The notes under the pieces: generated by a model
Seen by the model: the letters and a program-made list of their open reading frames with translations, nothing else
What the model was told of the DNA's origin: nothing
Databases searched by the model: none
Position numbers and translations under genes: made by a program
Part shown: positions 47,910-59,073 of the stretch, piece after piece
How the letters are laid out: each line of letters starts with the position of its first letter
Numbering within the stretch: the first letter of the stretch is position 1
Assembly (NCBI GenBank): GCA_017405595.1
Contig: JAFRAC010000007.1
Coordinates: 124,001-188,000, forward strand
Source: Thermoguttaceae bacterium
GTDB taxonomy: Bacteria; Planctomycetota; Planctomycetia; Pirellulales; Thermoguttaceae
Length of the DNA stretch: 64,000 nucleotides
Direction of reading: 5' to 3'

Positions 47910-47965
47910 CTGCGGCGGATATTCCTGAATTCAAAAAATATAACGAAACAGAATATCCGCCGCAG
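47910..47965. repeat. 15-bp perfect inverted repeat with 26-base loop
   Basis: CTGCGGCGGATATTC (47910-47924) pairs with GAATATCCGCCGCAG (47951-47965). The loop is A-rich and contains GAATTC. It lies 40 bases after the SGNH-hydrolase stop. It may be a terminator or mRNA stabiliser, or the remains of a small mobile sequence. Confidence 0.7.
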
Positions 47966-48264
47966 TTGGTAATCTGTTCGGGTTCGGGGTTCGTGTTTAC
48001 GCAATTTTCTCTTGAAATGTGATGAAAAGCGGATTCAACCTTTTATTATATCTATCAAATGTGCCTAATCGAACACGGTGTTCTGCGTTCTGAAACGGTC
48101 AGTCTGCAGAGGGAAGAACTCAGATGGCGGAACTCGAGGCGCTGAGGCAGGAGAGGGTCTGATGCAGCTGCAGAGGTTTTCCTCTCGGGAATCCGAGGCG
48201 GCTCCGGGTTTTCTTTAACCTGAATGGTCTTCCATTGCACAGGGGGTTTTTTACCATCGGGATA

Positions 48265-48273
48265 TGGTATAAT
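48265..48273 (+). promoter_or_regulatory. Extended -10 promoter for the cyclophilin gene
   Basis: TGGTATAAT with perfect TATAAT (48268-48273), about 50 bases before the ATG at 48324. No -35 at normal distance. Confidence 0.5.
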
Positions 48274-48323
48274 ATAATGTGCGGTTTACCCATTTCCACC
48301 CTGAAAAGAAAGGATATTTCCCA

Positions 48324-48758
48324 ATGAAAATCGCTGTAATCGAAACGCCCCGGGGAACAATTAAACTGGAACTTTTTGCCGATAAGACCCCGAAAACGGT
48401 TGCGAACTTCGAAAAACTCGCTAAGGAAGGGTTCTACGACGGCCTGAAATTCCACCGCGTGATCGCCGATTTCATGATTCAGGGCGGCTGCCCGCTCGGG
48501 AACGGGTGCGGCGGACCGGGGTATACCTTCGAAGATGAGTTCGTGCCGGAACTCCGTCATGACGGGCCGGGAACCCTGTCGATGGCAAACGCCGGACCGA
48601 ACACGAACGGGTCGCAGTTCTTTATTACCCATGTCGCCTGCCCCTGGCTCGACGGAAAGCATACCGTGTTCGGGAAAGTCCTCGAAGGGCAGGATGTCGT
48701 TAATGCCATCCGCCAGGGCGATCAGATGATCAAGGTCACGGTCACCGATGTTGAATGA
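48324..48758 (+). CDS. Cyclophilin-type peptidyl-prolyl cis-trans isomerase
   Basis: 144 residues with the small bacterial cyclophilin layout: [13 protein letters not shown] (catalytic Arg), [20 protein letters not shown], and [14 protein letters not shown]. No signal peptide, so cytoplasmic. It speeds prolyl isomerisation in folding. The start at 48324 follows a good RBS (AGAAAGGA). xseB, ispA and dxs follow on the same strand, 72 bases after its stop. Confidence 0.93.
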   Translation: MKIAVIETPRGTIKLELFADKTPKTVANFEKLAKEGFYDGLKFHRVIADFMIQGGCPLGNGCGGPGYTFEDEFVPELRHDGPGTLSMANAGPNTNGSQFFITHVACPWLDGKHTVFGKVLEGQDVVNAIRQGDQMIKVTVTDVE

Positions 48759-48830
48759 AAAGACGCCGTGCCCTTTTCAGGCCGGATTCGCTCCCGGGCC
48801 TGCCGACGGCCGATTCAGAGGAAACAGACG

Positions 48831-49163
48831 ATGCCGGAAAAGAATGATCTAACGTTTGAAGAGTCGCTGAAAAAGCTCGAGGGGATTGTCTCTTATCTCG
48901 ACAGCGGCCGCGCCGATCTCGATTCGTCCCTTGCCAAATACGAAGAGGCGATGGGGCTGCTGAACATCTGCCGCGCGAAACTTTCGGAAGCTGAACAGAA
49001 GATCGAAATGCTCCGGAAAGCCGATCCGGAAACCGGAACCGTGGAAACCGAGCCGGTCGATCCCGATCAGCTGCGGTCCGATGAGTCGACCGCCGGGCGG
49101 GGGACCGCCGCGAAACGGCCGCGCGGGTCGAAAAAGACTGAAGGGGAACCGGAACTCTTCTAA
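48831..49163 (+). CDS. xseB: Exodeoxyribonuclease VII small subunit
   Basis: 110 residues. The N-terminal 65 residues are the XseB helical pair ('LTFEESLKKLEGIVSYLDSG', 'LAKYEEAMGLLNICRAKLSEAEQKIE'). A charged C-terminal extension makes it longer than E. coli XseB (80). It partners XseA, which is not in this window, to degrade single-stranded DNA. Its TAA is directly followed by the ATG of ispA (no gap), the common xseB-ispA-dxs order. Confidence 0.93.
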   Translation: MPEKNDLTFEESLKKLEGIVSYLDSGRADLDSSLAKYEEAMGLLNICRAKLSEAEQKIEMLRKADPETGTVETEPVDPDQLRSDESTAGRGTAAKRPRGSKKTEGEPELF

Positions 49164-50066
49164 ATGGAAACAGCCGATTATATCCAGAATCTCCGCGCCT
49201 TGGTCGAAGAAGAACTCGGCCGGCTGACCGATTATCCGGAAACGGTCCCTCCGCGCCTGAAAGAGGCGGTGCGCTATTCTCTTCTGAGCGGCGGGAAACG
49301 GCTCCGTCCCCTCTTAACGCTCGCCGCGGCGGAAGCGGCCGGCGGGGAAAGAAACATGGCGCTTCCGGCGGCGTGCGCTCTGGAAATGATTCACACCTAC
49401 TCGCTGATTCATGACGATCTGCCGGCGATGGATAACGATGATCTCCGCCGGGGGAAACCGGCCAGTCATGTCAAGTTTGGGGAAGCGACCGCGATCCTTG
49501 CCGGCGATACCCTGCTGACCGAGGCGTTCGCGGCGGTTGGCCGTACGCCGGATCCCGATCTCCGGGCGCCGCTGATCGCGGTTCTGGCCGAAGCCGCGGG
49601 AGCGTTCGGGATGATCGGCGGGCAGACCGACGACGTGATCGGCGAAAAACATCTTTCGGGAGGGAGCGCGTTCGCCGATACGAAGTCGCTCCTTTCGGCA
49701 ATCCACCGGAGGAAGACCGGCGCGCTTCTGACCGCCGCGTTTCGTCTGGGGGGTATTGCTGCCCGGGCAACAGCGGCTCAGGCCGAAAAGCTTGCCGCCT
49801 GCGGCGAAGCGTTTGGGCTGGCGTTTCAGATTACCGACGATCTGCTCGATGTGACGGGGGACGAAAAGCTCCTCGGGAAACGGGTCGGGAAAGACGCCCG
49901 GCTCGGAAAACTGACATTTCCGGCGGTCTGGGGAATCGAAGAGAGCCGCGCCGAGGCGGCCCGGCAGGCGGAAGCGGCCCGCGCGGCACTCGAAGAGTTT
50001 CCCGAAACGGACGCGAAACGCGCCATTCTCGAGCTGTGCCGCCGCCTTTTAACCAGGAACACATGA
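49164..50066 (+). CDS. ispA: Polyprenyl (farnesyl/geranylgeranyl) diphosphate synthase
   Basis: The 300-residue protein has the two Asp-rich motifs: DDLPAMDNDD (first, about 86-95) and DDLLD (second, about 226-230). GGKRLRPLL lies near residue 46. It chains isopentenyl diphosphate onto allylic primers in isoprenoid biosynthesis; the product length (C15 or C20) is not certain. It is in one unit with dxs, the first MEP-pathway enzyme, which overlaps its stop by four bases. Confidence 0.9.
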   Translation: METADYIQNLRALVEEELGRLTDYPETVPPRLKEAVRYSLLSGGKRLRPLLTLAAAEAAGGERNMALPAACALEMIHTYSLIHDDLPAMDNDDLRRGKPASHVKFGEATAILAGDTLLTEAFAAVGRTPDPDLRAPLIAVLAEAAGAFGMIGGQTDDVIGEKHLSGGSAFADTKSLLSAIHRRKTGALLTAAFRLGGIAARATAAQAEKLAACGEAFGLAFQITDDLLDVTGDEKLLGKRVGKDARLGKLTFPAVWGIEESRAEAARQAEAARAALEEFPETDAKRAILELCRRLLTRNT

Positions 50067-52168
50067 AACGCGATTCCGCCGCTTTTCGCAAAAAACGGTT
50101 TTCCGGCGCGGCGCAAGAGAATCAGAGTGAAATGACCACTGAACCTGAACAGCCCCTTCTTTTAGAGACGGTTTCCGGACCGGACGATCTGAAAAAGATG
50201 TCCGAGCCGGATCTTGTCCGGCTGGCCGGCGAAATCCGGGCGCTCCTTTGCCGTCTTTCCGAAAAAAGGAGCGTTCATTTTGCGTCGAATCTCGGTGTGG
50301 TGGAACTGGCGGTTGCGCTTCATTCTTCTCTTGACTTTTCGAAAGACCGGTTGGTGTGGGATACGGGACATCAGTGTTACCCGCACAAAATCCTGACCGG
50401 CCGGTATCGGCAGTTCCCGTCGATCCGCACGTTCGGCGGTCTGATGGGGTATCCGAATCCGGAAGAAAGCCCGTTCGACCTGTTCATGACCGGGCATGCC
50501 GGGTGCAGTGTCGGTTCGGCGCTCGGGCTTTCTCTTGCCGACGCGATCCTGCGGCCGGAAGAGAACCGTCACGCGTTTGCGGTCATCGGCGACGGCGCGC
50601 TGGCCAGCGGGGTTGTTTTTGAAGCGCTCAATTTGGCGGGGGGGCTGAAACACCCGCTTACCGTCATCCTGAACGACAATAAAATGTCGATTTGCGGACG
50701 GGTTGGGGGTCTGGGGCTTTATCTTGACCGGCTCCGCCTGAACCCGATGTATAAAAAGATTAAGAACGGAATCCGCCGTGCAATCGACGCTGTTCCTTCG
50801 GTCGGGACCAGTACCGGAGATCTCATTTCCCGCTTGAAAGACAGCGTGAAAGCCGGGATTACCGGGGGGATGCTTTTTGAAGAGTTCGGGTTTCGGTATA
50901 TCGGGCCGATTGACGGGCATAATATTCCGCTCCTGCGCCGGTATCTGACGATGGTCCGGCAGTTCCGCGAGCCGGTTCTTTTACACATCCTTACCGAAAA
51001 GGGGCACGGGTACCGCGACGCCGAGCTGGATCCGGCGCGATACCACGCGCCGAGCCCGAACCTGGTGCATCATCACACGCCGCAGGGCGAAACGGCCGAG
51101 CCCCCCGCACACGGAAGGAAAACCGATTCGGTCGCGATTCCCGAAGCGAGGTCGGTCCGCTCGAAACAGGACCGGACAGCGCCGGGCATTTCCGCCGCCG
51201 AAATGCTTCCCAACGATTCGGATCCGGATATGCCGGGCGCCCATTCCTATACTCATTGGGCGCGCAACGCGATCTACCGTCTGATGTGCGAGGATAAACG
51301 CTTTTGTGTTCTGACCGCCGCCATGGCGCAGGGGACCATGCTGGAGCCGATCCGCCGTCTCTTTCCCGACCGGTTCTTTGATGTCGGCATTTGCGAGGCG
51401 AACGCGGTCGTAACGGCGTCCGGGCTCGCCAGGGCCGGGATGCGGCCGATCGTCGATATATACAGCACGTTCCTTCAGCGGGCGTATGACCATCTGTTCC
51501 AGGAGATTTCGCTCCAGCATCTTCCGGTCATTCTGATGATCGACCGCGCGGGAGTGGTCGGCGCCGACGGGCCGACCCATCACGGGGTTTTTGATCTGGC
51601 GTATCTGCGCCCGCTCCCCCATTTTCGCGTGCTGGCGCCTGCCGACGCGCGGGAGGTGGAACCGATGCTCCGCTGGGCGGCGAGACAGGACGGCCCGGCC
51701 GCGATCCGGTACCCGCGCGCGACCGCGGTCCGGCTCGAGCGCGAGCCTGCCGCGATCGCGGAAGGAAAAGCCGAAATTCTGCGTTCCGGCCCTGACGGCG
51801 CGGTTGCGGTACTCGGAGAACGCTCTTCCGCCGCGCTTGCCGCCGCCGAAGAACTGGCGGCCGAAGGGCTTCTTGATTTGGAAGTGATCAATGCGCGGTT
51901 TGCCAAACCGCTCGATACCGAGACTCTTTTCCGGCCGCTGCGGGAAGGGAAATTTCTTCTGACCGTCGAAGAGGGTGTTCTTGCCGGCGGGTTCGGCAGC
52001 GCAGTCCTGGAAGCGGCCTGCGACGCAGGTCTCGATTCCCGGAAGATCCGCCGGGTCGGGATCGGCGACTGTTATACACCTCACGGGACCCGCGACGAGC
52101 TTCTCGTCCTGACAGGCCTTGATAAAGACGGTATCAAAAAAGCCCTGCTTCAATTCAAAGACAAGTAA
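50063..52168 (+). CDS. dxs: 1-deoxy-D-xylulose-5-phosphate synthase
   Basis: About 701 residues. Thiamine diphosphate site GDGALASGVVFEALN with NDNKMSI; catalytic His in DTGHQCYPHK; second domain DRAGVVGADGPTHHGVFDLAYLR; C-terminal transketolase domain. It condenses pyruvate and glyceraldehyde-3-phosphate to start the MEP pathway and also feeds thiamine and pyridoxal synthesis. It is about 80 residues longer than E. coli Dxs, with an extended N-terminus and a charged linker (about 335-395) between domains. The ATG at 50063 overlaps the ispA TGA; a GTG at 50036 is less likely. Confidence 0.94.
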   Translation: MKRDSAAFRKKRFSGAAQENQSEMTTEPEQPLLLETVSGPDDLKKMSEPDLVRLAGEIRALLCRLSEKRSVHFASNLGVVELAVALHSSLDFSKDRLVWDTGHQCYPHKILTGRYRQFPSIRTFGGLMGYPNPEESPFDLFMTGHAGCSVGSALGLSLADAILRPEENRHAFAVIGDGALASGVVFEALNLAGGLKHPLTVILNDNKMSICGRVGGLGLYLDRLRLNPMYKKIKNGIRRAIDAVPSVGTSTGDLISRLKDSVKAGITGGMLFEEFGFRYIGPIDGHNIPLLRRYLTMVRQFREPVLLHILTEKGHGYRDAELDPARYHAPSPNLVHHHTPQGETAEPPAHGRKTDSVAIPEARSVRSKQDRTAPGISAAEMLPNDSDPDMPGAHSYTHWARNAIYRLMCEDKRFCVLTAAMAQGTMLEPIRRLFPDRFFDVGICEANAVVTASGLARAGMRPIVDIYSTFLQRAYDHLFQEISLQHLPVILMIDRAGVVGADGPTHHGVFDLAYLRPLPHFRVLAPADAREVEPMLRWAARQDGPAAIRYPRATAVRLEREPAAIAEGKAEILRSGPDGAVAVLGERSSAALAAAEELAAEGLLDLEVINARFAKPLDTETLFRPLREGKFLLTVEEGVLAGGFGSAVLEAACDAGLDSRKIRRVGIGDCYTPHGTRDELLVLTGLDKDGIKKALLQFKDK

Positions 52169-52197
52169 ACCGAATTGTCCTTGAAGCTGATTCAAAC

Positions 52198-52235
52198 AAA
52201 ACGAGGAGTCCGGTATTTCCAGACTCCTCGTTTTT
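52198..52235. terminator. Bidirectional intrinsic terminator between dxs and grpE
   Basis: A perfect 9-bp stem CGAGGAGTC (52202-52210)/GACTCCTCG (52222-52230) flanked by A-run (52198-52201) and T-run (52231-52235), so it works for the dxs transcript (+) and the grpE operon (-). Confidence 0.9.
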
Positions 52236-52270
52236 GATGAACGGCGGGGGTGTGAATTTTTTGCCGAAGG

Positions 52271-52939
52271 CTATTCTCCCTTTTCTTCACCGGCAGAAGG
52301 CGCTTCTTCGGAAGCCGCGGCGGGCCTGGCCGCCGAAACGACCACCTGCGCGGGCCGCACGACGCGGTCGTGCAGCATGAATCCGGGACGCGCCTCTTCG
52401 AGAACGGTACCGGCCGGCTCGTCGCTGGGGAACATCGCGATCGACTCGTGCCGGTTCGGGTCGAACTTTTCCCCTTTCGCGGAAATGCGCGTAACACCGT
52501 TTTTGGCAAGAATGTCGATGAACTGATCGTAGACCATCCGTACCCCTTCGACAAACCCCTGAACCGATTCCTCTTGCGGCGCGGCTTCGAGCGCGCGGCC
52601 GAGGTTATCCCAAATCGGGAGAATGTCGCGGGCCAGTCTCATGGGAGCGTATTTCTCGTGATCGGCCAGTTCCTTGTTCTTCCGCTGACGGAAATTCTCA
52701 AGTTCCGCCAGTGCGCGGAGTTTTTGGTCTTCGGCTTCGGCCAGCTTCTCTTTAAGCGATTCCGCCTCTTTCGCCGCCGCCGAACGGCCCCGTTCCCGCT
52801 CTTTCCGCGAACCGGACAGAACTGCGTCACCCGCTTCTTTGAGCTTCCGCTCGAAATCGGCGGCCTCGTTCCCGGCGGAACACTCGCCGGTTTCGGCCGC
52901 GGCCTGTTCGTTCTTTTCGGCGTTGGGGTCTTGAGTCAT
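52271..52939 (-). CDS. grpE: Nucleotide exchange factor GrpE
   Basis: About 222 residues. An acidic, disordered start, a long coiled-coil helix (about 65-125, 'LKEKLAEAEDQKLRALAELENFRQR'), then the beta domain with 'GVTRISAKGEKFDPNRHESIAMFP' and 'VRPAQVVVS'. It releases ADP from DnaK. It is the last gene of the groEL1-groES-groEL2-dnaJ-grpE operon. I chose the ATG at 52939; an in-frame TTG at 53029 overlapping the dnaJ stop would add 30 basic residues. Confidence 0.93.
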   Translation of the reverse strand: MTQDPNAEKNEQAAAETGECSAGNEAADFERKLKEAGDAVLSGSRKERERGRSAAAKEAESLKEKLAEAEDQKLRALAELENFRQRKNKELADHEKYAPMRLARDILPIWDNLGRALEAAPQEESVQGFVEGVRMVYDQFIDILAKNGVTRISAKGEKFDPNRHESIAMFPSDEPAGTVLEEARPGFMLHDRVVRPAQVVVSAARPAAASEEAPSAGEEKGE

Positions 52940-53025
52940 TTCCGAACCTTGCTTCTCTTGCTGCTGTCTCTTCTGCGCCGAACGTCTAGCCGCCGAAAGA
53001 ACGGCGGGCAAGACGGCGCAAAATT

Positions 53026-54252
53026 TCAATGCCTCTGTTTAGAAGGCTTTCTTTTTTTTTTGTCCTGCCGGTCTTTCGCTTCGGCATGATCGGCGTTCTT
53101 TTTGGCCGCCGGAGCGTACTCTTTCCCGAAATAGTCTTTCATGAACTTTTGAAGACCGTCGAAGTAAGTTTTGCGGAGGGAAAGGCCGGTTTCCCCCTCG
53201 ATTCCGGCCAGTTTCCTGAGTTCGGCTTCGGTGCTCGGCGAGACGTTTTTCGGCACTTCGATGAAGACCTGTATTAAAAGGTCCCCCATCAAATTGCGGC
53301 GGGGCAGGGGCATTCCGCGCCCCTTCATGCGGATGACATCGCCGTTCTGTGTTCCTGCCGGAATTTTGACCTTGTCAACTCCGTCTAAGGTCGGCACGTC
53401 GATTTCGGCTCCGAGAACCGCTTGGGTGTATTTGATCGGAATCTGGCAGATCAGATCCTGCCCGTCGCGCTGGAAGAAGGGATGCTGCTTGACCTGGATG
53501 AAGACGTAGCAGTCTCCCGCCGGTCCGCCGTCGGGACTGCGGTGCCCTTCGCCCTGCAGGCGCAGACGGACACCGCTGTCGATCCCTGCCGGAATCCGGA
53601 CTTCGCGCACGACGTCTTTTTCGACCATCCCCCCGCCATGGCAGGCGGGGCAGGGGGTCTGGATAATCTTTCCCCGGCCGCCGCATTTGGGACAGGGGGT
53701 CTGCATCGAAAAGATGCCGTTCGACTTTTGGATACGGCCGCGCCCGCCGCAGTAGCGGCAAACTTCGGGCTTGGTGCCCGCCTTGGCGCCGGTTCCGTGG
53801 CAGCTTTCGCAGGGTTCGTGGCGCCGGTAGCGGATCTCGCGTGTAACACCTTTCGCGACCTCGTGGAGATCGAGTGTTACACTGCACCGGATGTCGGCGC
53901 CGCGGTGCGCCCGGCCGGAACCGCCGCGGCCGCCGAAGATGGAGCCGAAAATGGAGTCGCCGAAAATATCGCTGAAAGCCCCGAAAATATCGCCCACGTC
54001 CTGGAAACCGGCGGCCTGCCCGGAGTGGCTGAGTCCCTCTTTTCCGTAGCGGTCGTAAATGGCCCGCTTGTCCGGATCTTTCAGAACATCGTACGCCTCG
54101 GCAGCCAGTTTGAATTTCGCGATCGCCTCTTCGTCGCCCGGGTTCCGGTCCGGGTGGTATTTGAGAGCGGCTTTGCGGTAACCCACCGCGATCTCTTCGG
54201 CGGTCGCGGTGCGTTCAATTCCGAGAATTTCGTAATAATCGGCTTCTGCCAT
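53026..54252 (-). CDS. dnaJ: Chaperone protein DnaJ
   Basis: 408 residues with full type I layout: J-domain with HPD (33-35), Gly/Phe-rich segment (about 75-115), four CxxCxGxG zinc repeats (CESCHGTG, CRYCGGRG, CPKCGGRG, CPACHGGG), and C-terminal substrate domains. A basic Lys-rich tail ends it. It brings clients to DnaK and triggers ATP hydrolysis. It lies 11 bases after groEL2 in the chaperone operon. Confidence 0.96.
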   Translation of the reverse strand: MAEADYYEILGIERTATAEEIAVGYRKAALKYHPDRNPGDEEAIAKFKLAAEAYDVLKDPDKRAIYDRYGKEGLSHSGQAAGFQDVGDIFGAFSDIFGDSIFGSIFGGRGGSGRAHRGADIRCSVTLDLHEVAKGVTREIRYRRHEPCESCHGTGAKAGTKPEVCRYCGGRGRIQKSNGIFSMQTPCPKCGGRGKIIQTPCPACHGGGMVEKDVVREVRIPAGIDSGVRLRLQGEGHRSPDGGPAGDCYVFIQVKQHPFFQRDGQDLICQIPIKYTQAVLGAEIDVPTLDGVDKVKIPAGTQNGDVIRMKGRGMPLPRRNLMGDLLIQVFIEVPKNVSPSTEAELRKLAGIEGETGLSLRKTYFDGLQKFMKDYFGKEYAPAAKKNADHAEAKDRQDKKKRKPSKQRH

Positions 54253-54263
54253 TCTTCAGCCTG

Positions 54264-55892
<1,629 letters not shown>

Positions 55893-55919
55893 TCAGAATT
55901 GAACCGGTTAAGCGGCTTC

Positions 55920-56225
55920 TCACTTAACGACTTTCGCCAGGATGTCGGATTCGCGGATGATCTTGATTTCGCGTCCGTCGACTTCGATATCGGACCCGGA
56001 ATATTTTCCGTAGATGACTTCGTCACCGACGGCGACACCCATTTCGCTCCGTTTGCCGCAGTCGAGCAGTTTGCCCGCGCCGACGGCCAGCACGATGCCG
56101 CGCTGCGGCTTCTCTTTGGCGCTGTCGGGCAGGAGCAGACCGCCGGCGGTCATCTCTTCGGCGGCGAGGGGTTCAACAACAACACGGTCTTCGAGAGGAT
56201 AGAGGTTGAGTTCTTTTTTCGACAT
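55920..56225 (-). CDS. groES: Co-chaperonin GroES
   Basis: 101 residues, with the GroES pattern: 'LYPLEDRVVVEPLAAEEMTAGGLLLPDSAKEKPQRG' (including the mobile loop) and 'EVIYGKYSGSDIEVDGREIKIIRESDILA'. It caps GroEL. Its place between two groEL genes means both copies are made with it. RBS AAGGAA upstream. Confidence 0.95.
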   Translation of the reverse strand: MSKKELNLYPLEDRVVVEPLAAEEMTAGGLLLPDSAKEKPQRGIVLAVGAGKLLDCGKRSEMGVAVGDEVIYGKYSGSDIEVDGREIKIIRESDILAKVVK

Positions 56226-56306
56226 GATGAAATTCCTTTCAGTCTTTTATGGCTTTGATGTTTTTGTTCAGGTTATGTTATACGTGTTCCGAAGCGGAGC
56301 GGGAGA

Positions 56307-57971
56307 TTAATACATTCCTCCCATGCCGCCCATGCCACCCATACCGCCCATGCCGTCCATACCCGGCTGACCCGGAGCGGCAGGCGTTTCTTTCGGGATT
56401 TCGGTCAGCAGGCAGGAAGTCGTCAGAAGCAGGCCCGCGACACTCGCGGCGTTGGTCAGCGCAGTGCGGACAACCTTCGCCGGGTCGATGATTCCGGCTT
56501 CGACCAAGTCGCAGTAGACGCCCTTATCGGCATCGAAGCCTTCGTTCTTCCCTTTCATCTGGCGGACACGGTTGATGACCACCGCGCCGTCGATTCCAGC
56601 GTTCTTGGCGATCTCGCGGATCGGGGCTTCAATGGCTTTCTTCACGATCTGGATACCGTAGACTTCGTCGCCTTCCCCTTCAACCTTGTCGAGAACCTTG
56701 GCGCTCTTGAGAAGGGCCACGCCGCCGCCGGGAACAATCCCCTCTTCGAGAGCCGCCTTCGTTGCGGCCTGAGCGTCTTCGTAGAGGAATTTCTTCTCTT
56801 TCAGTTCCGACTCGGTCGCAGCGCCGACGTTGATCTGCGCAACGCCGCCGGCGAGTTTGGCGAGCCGTTCCTGCAGCTTTTCCTTGTCGTAGCTGCTGGT
56901 GGTCGTTTCGATTTCGTTCTTGATCTGTTCGACGCGGCCGTCGATCGCTTCTTTCTTGCCCGCGCCCCCGACGATTGTGGTGTTTTCGGACGAGACGGTG
57001 ATCTTCTTGGCCCGGCCGAGATCGGAAAGCTGAACGGCGTCGAGCTTGATGCCGAGATCTTTTGTGATCGCTTTGGCGGCGGTCAGGGTCGCGATATCGC
57101 CGAGCATCGCCTTGCGGCGGTCGCCGTAACCGGGCGCCTTGACCGCGCAGACGTTCAGGATGCCGCGCAGCTTGTTGACCACCAGCGTCGCCAGCGCTTC
57201 GCCCTCGATATCTTCGGCGATGATCAGGAGCGGCTTGCTCTGTTTGCTGACAGCTTCCAGAAGCGGAACGAGCGATTTGGCGGTGGAGATTTTATCTTCG
57301 TAGACGAGAATGAGCGCGTCCTCGAAATCGACAGACTGGTTGTCGACATCGGTGACGAAGTGGGGGGAAAGGAATCCGCGGTCGAACTGCATTCCTTCGA
57401 CAACTTCGACATAGGTGTTCGCCTGTTTCCCTTCCTCGACCGTGATGACCCCGTTCTTGCCGACTTTCAGGAAGGCTTCGGCAAGGATCTGGCCGATCGC
57501 GGCATCGTTGTTGCCGGCGATCGCGGCAACCTGGGCGATCTCTTTCTTGCTCTTGTCGCTGACCGGAACCGCCTGTTTGGCAACCGCGTCGCAAATGGCG
57601 TCGGCGGCTTTCTGGATGCCGCGGAAGAGCGCCATCGGATCGGCGCCGGCGGCGATCATTTTCAGGCCTTCCATGTAGATGGCCTCGGCGAGAACCGTCG
57701 CGGTTGTGGTGCCGTCGCCGGCAACCTGATTCGTCTTCGAAGCCGCCTGTTTGACAAGCTGGGCGCCGAGATTCTCTTCGGGATCTTCGAGCGTAATATC
57801 TTCGGCAACCGTGACGCCGTCTTTGGTGACCTTCGGCGCGCCCCAGCCCTTGTCGAGAACCGCATTGCGGCCGCGGGGACCCAGGGTGCTCTTGACCGCG
57901 CGCGCCAGTTTGCTCACACCGGCGGCGATCGCCTGTCGGGCGGAATCATCAAATGTTAGATTTTTCGACAC
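56307..57971 (-). CDS. groEL1: Chaperonin GroEL, first copy with GGM tail
   Basis: The 554-residue protein has full GroEL motifs ([42 protein letters not shown]) and the typical Gly-Gly-Met tail ending in MY. It starts with GTG, with AAGGAG nine bases upstream. It is the first gene of the five-gene chaperone operon. A sigma-54-type promoter lies about 120 bases upstream of the start. The two GroELs differ enough that they are old paralogues, not a recent duplication. Confidence 0.95.
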   Translation of the reverse strand: MSKNLTFDDSARQAIAAGVSKLARAVKSTLGPRGRNAVLDKGWGAPKVTKDGVTVAEDITLEDPEENLGAQLVKQAASKTNQVAGDGTTTATVLAEAIYMEGLKMIAAGADPMALFRGIQKAADAICDAVAKQAVPVSDKSKKEIAQVAAIAGNNDAAIGQILAEAFLKVGKNGVITVEEGKQANTYVEVVEGMQFDRGFLSPHFVTDVDNQSVDFEDALILVYEDKISTAKSLVPLLEAVSKQSKPLLIIAEDIEGEALATLVVNKLRGILNVCAVKAPGYGDRRKAMLGDIATLTAAKAITKDLGIKLDAVQLSDLGRAKKITVSSENTTIVGGAGKKEAIDGRVEQIKNEIETTTSSYDKEKLQERLAKLAGGVAQINVGAATESELKEKKFLYEDAQAATKAALEEGIVPGGGVALLKSAKVLDKVEGEGDEVYGIQIVKKAIEAPIREIAKNAGIDGAVVINRVRQMKGKNEGFDADKGVYCDLVEAGIIDPAKVVRTALTNAASVAGLLLTTSCLLTEIPKETPAAPGQPGMDGMGGMGGMGGMGGMY

Positions 57972-58363
57972 TTCGGATAACTCCTTTTCGTTAAGATGTT
58001 GAACGAATATGTTGTGGTAAACAAATGCTCAGTTTCGAATTCCTGATCGTTTCAGGTCTGACAGCCCCAGTCCCCTTTCGGGGGTACCAAGCAAATAGTA
58101 TGCCAACACCTGAAAAACGGTATTCTCCTATATTATAGCGGAAAAATGAAAATGGACTACCGTTTGGAAGCCGAAAAAGAGGGAGCGGAGTGTCAAATTG
58201 GCAGTTTCGGTTGGGTTTGTCTCGGGGAAAACGAATCTAATGAGAATCAAGTTTTTGCGGCAAGCCGGTAAAATCACGCCGGCGAAAACGGAAGCAGGCT
58301 TCTTTTCGATTAATGAGATTCCGGCTCGGGGGCGGCGAGCGCGGCATACCCGCCCTGGCGGGA
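57972..58363 (-). other. Leader and control region of the chaperone operon
   Basis: About 390 bases with no convincing gene. It holds the groEL1 leader (about 108 bases), a CCCCCGAAAGGGG hairpin at the predicted transcript start (58084-58072 on the minus strand), a sigma-54-type promoter (58105-58091), an upstream perfect TATAAT with no partner -35 (58137-58132), and an octamer TTTTTCCG (58146-58139) also found before the dnaK promoter. Confidence 0.5.
58091..58105 (-). promoter_or_regulatory. Sigma-54 (RpoN, -24/-12) promoter of the groEL1 operon
   Basis: Minus strand: TGGCAT (58105-58100) and TTGC (58094-58091), five bases between. GG (58104-58103) and GC (58092-58091) are exactly ten bases apart, and T follows the TTGC, as in the consensus. 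It is the second such site in this window, again before chaperone genes. No CIRCE repeat is visible near it. Confidence 0.7.
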
Positions 58364-58852
58364 CTACGGACGCGCTTTTTCGAGCAGGACAACCGCCTCG
58401 GCGCAAATGGCCTCTTTCCGGCCGATAAACCCGACCCGTTCCCCTGTCTTGGCTTTTACGCCGACCGCGCCGGCGTCCACGCCGAGCAGTTCGGCAAGAC
58501 GGTCTCTGATCTGCTCCTTATAGGGGCCGAGGTTCGGCTCCTGTGCGAAGATAATCGTGTCGAGGTTGACAACCGTCCACCCTTTTTGAGCCGCGAGTTC
58601 AACCGCGAACCTCAAAAAATCGGCGGAATCGCGTCCGCGGTTCTCTTCGGCGGTGTCGGGGAAGTTTTCCCCGATATCCCCCCCGCCGATCGCTCCTAAA
58701 ACCGCGTCGGTTACCGCGTGAAGAAGAACATCGGCGTCGGAATGCCCGGCCAGGCCGCGGGAAAAAGGAACAATGACCCCGCCGAGTTTCAGCGGACGAG
58801 GGGTTTCTCCCGAGTCAAAGCGGTGTGTGTCATGGCCGATACCGACGCGCAT
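58364..58852 (-). CDS. ispF: 2-C-methyl-D-erythritol 2,4-cyclodiphosphate synthase
   Basis: The 162-residue protein starts MRVGIGHDTHRF with the zinc ligands D8 and H10. LAGHSDADVLLHAVTDAVLGAIGGGDIG (in parts) gives the third ligand and active-site loop, and 'GVKAKTGERVGFIGR' lies near the C-terminus. It forms the cyclic diphosphate in the MEP pathway; dxs and ispA of the same pathway are about 6 kb away. The start at 58852 is the family's normal N-terminus. Confidence 0.95.
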   Translation of the reverse strand: MRVGIGHDTHRFDSGETPRPLKLGGVIVPFSRGLAGHSDADVLLHAVTDAVLGAIGGGDIGENFPDTAEENRGRDSADFLRFAVELAAQKGWTVVNLDTIIFAQEPNLGPYKEQIRDRLAELLGVDAGAVGVKAKTGERVGFIGRKEAICAEAVVLLEKARP

Positions 58853-59073
58853 CGAATAATCCCTTCTGAAAACGGTTGACGAACTCTTCGGGAGCCGACA
58901 AAAGCACGCTCTCATTCTAAACGTTCCGGCGGCAAAATCAACCCGCCCCCAAGCGGCGCCGGGCGGTCTCAGACTTGCGGACCGCGCGAAAATCGGTAGA
59001 ATCTAAATGCGGAAGGGGAAGCGAACTTGGCGCAAAGCCGCCCAAGAGGTTGTCCCGCAGTCAGGAGAAGAAA

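Larger units (their letters stand above)
47871..48323. other. Intergenic region with a long inverted repeat and a promoter
   Basis: About 450 bases. A 15-bp perfect inverted repeat lies at 47910-47924 and 47951-47965. The middle part (about 48000-48240) shows nothing I can name. An extended -10 promoter for the cyclophilin gene is at 48265-48273. Confidence 0.45.

Noticed and set aside
58128..58406. Minus-strand 92-codon frame upstream of groEL1
   Set aside because: It overlaps the end of ispF, lacks an RBS, and has low-quality composition.
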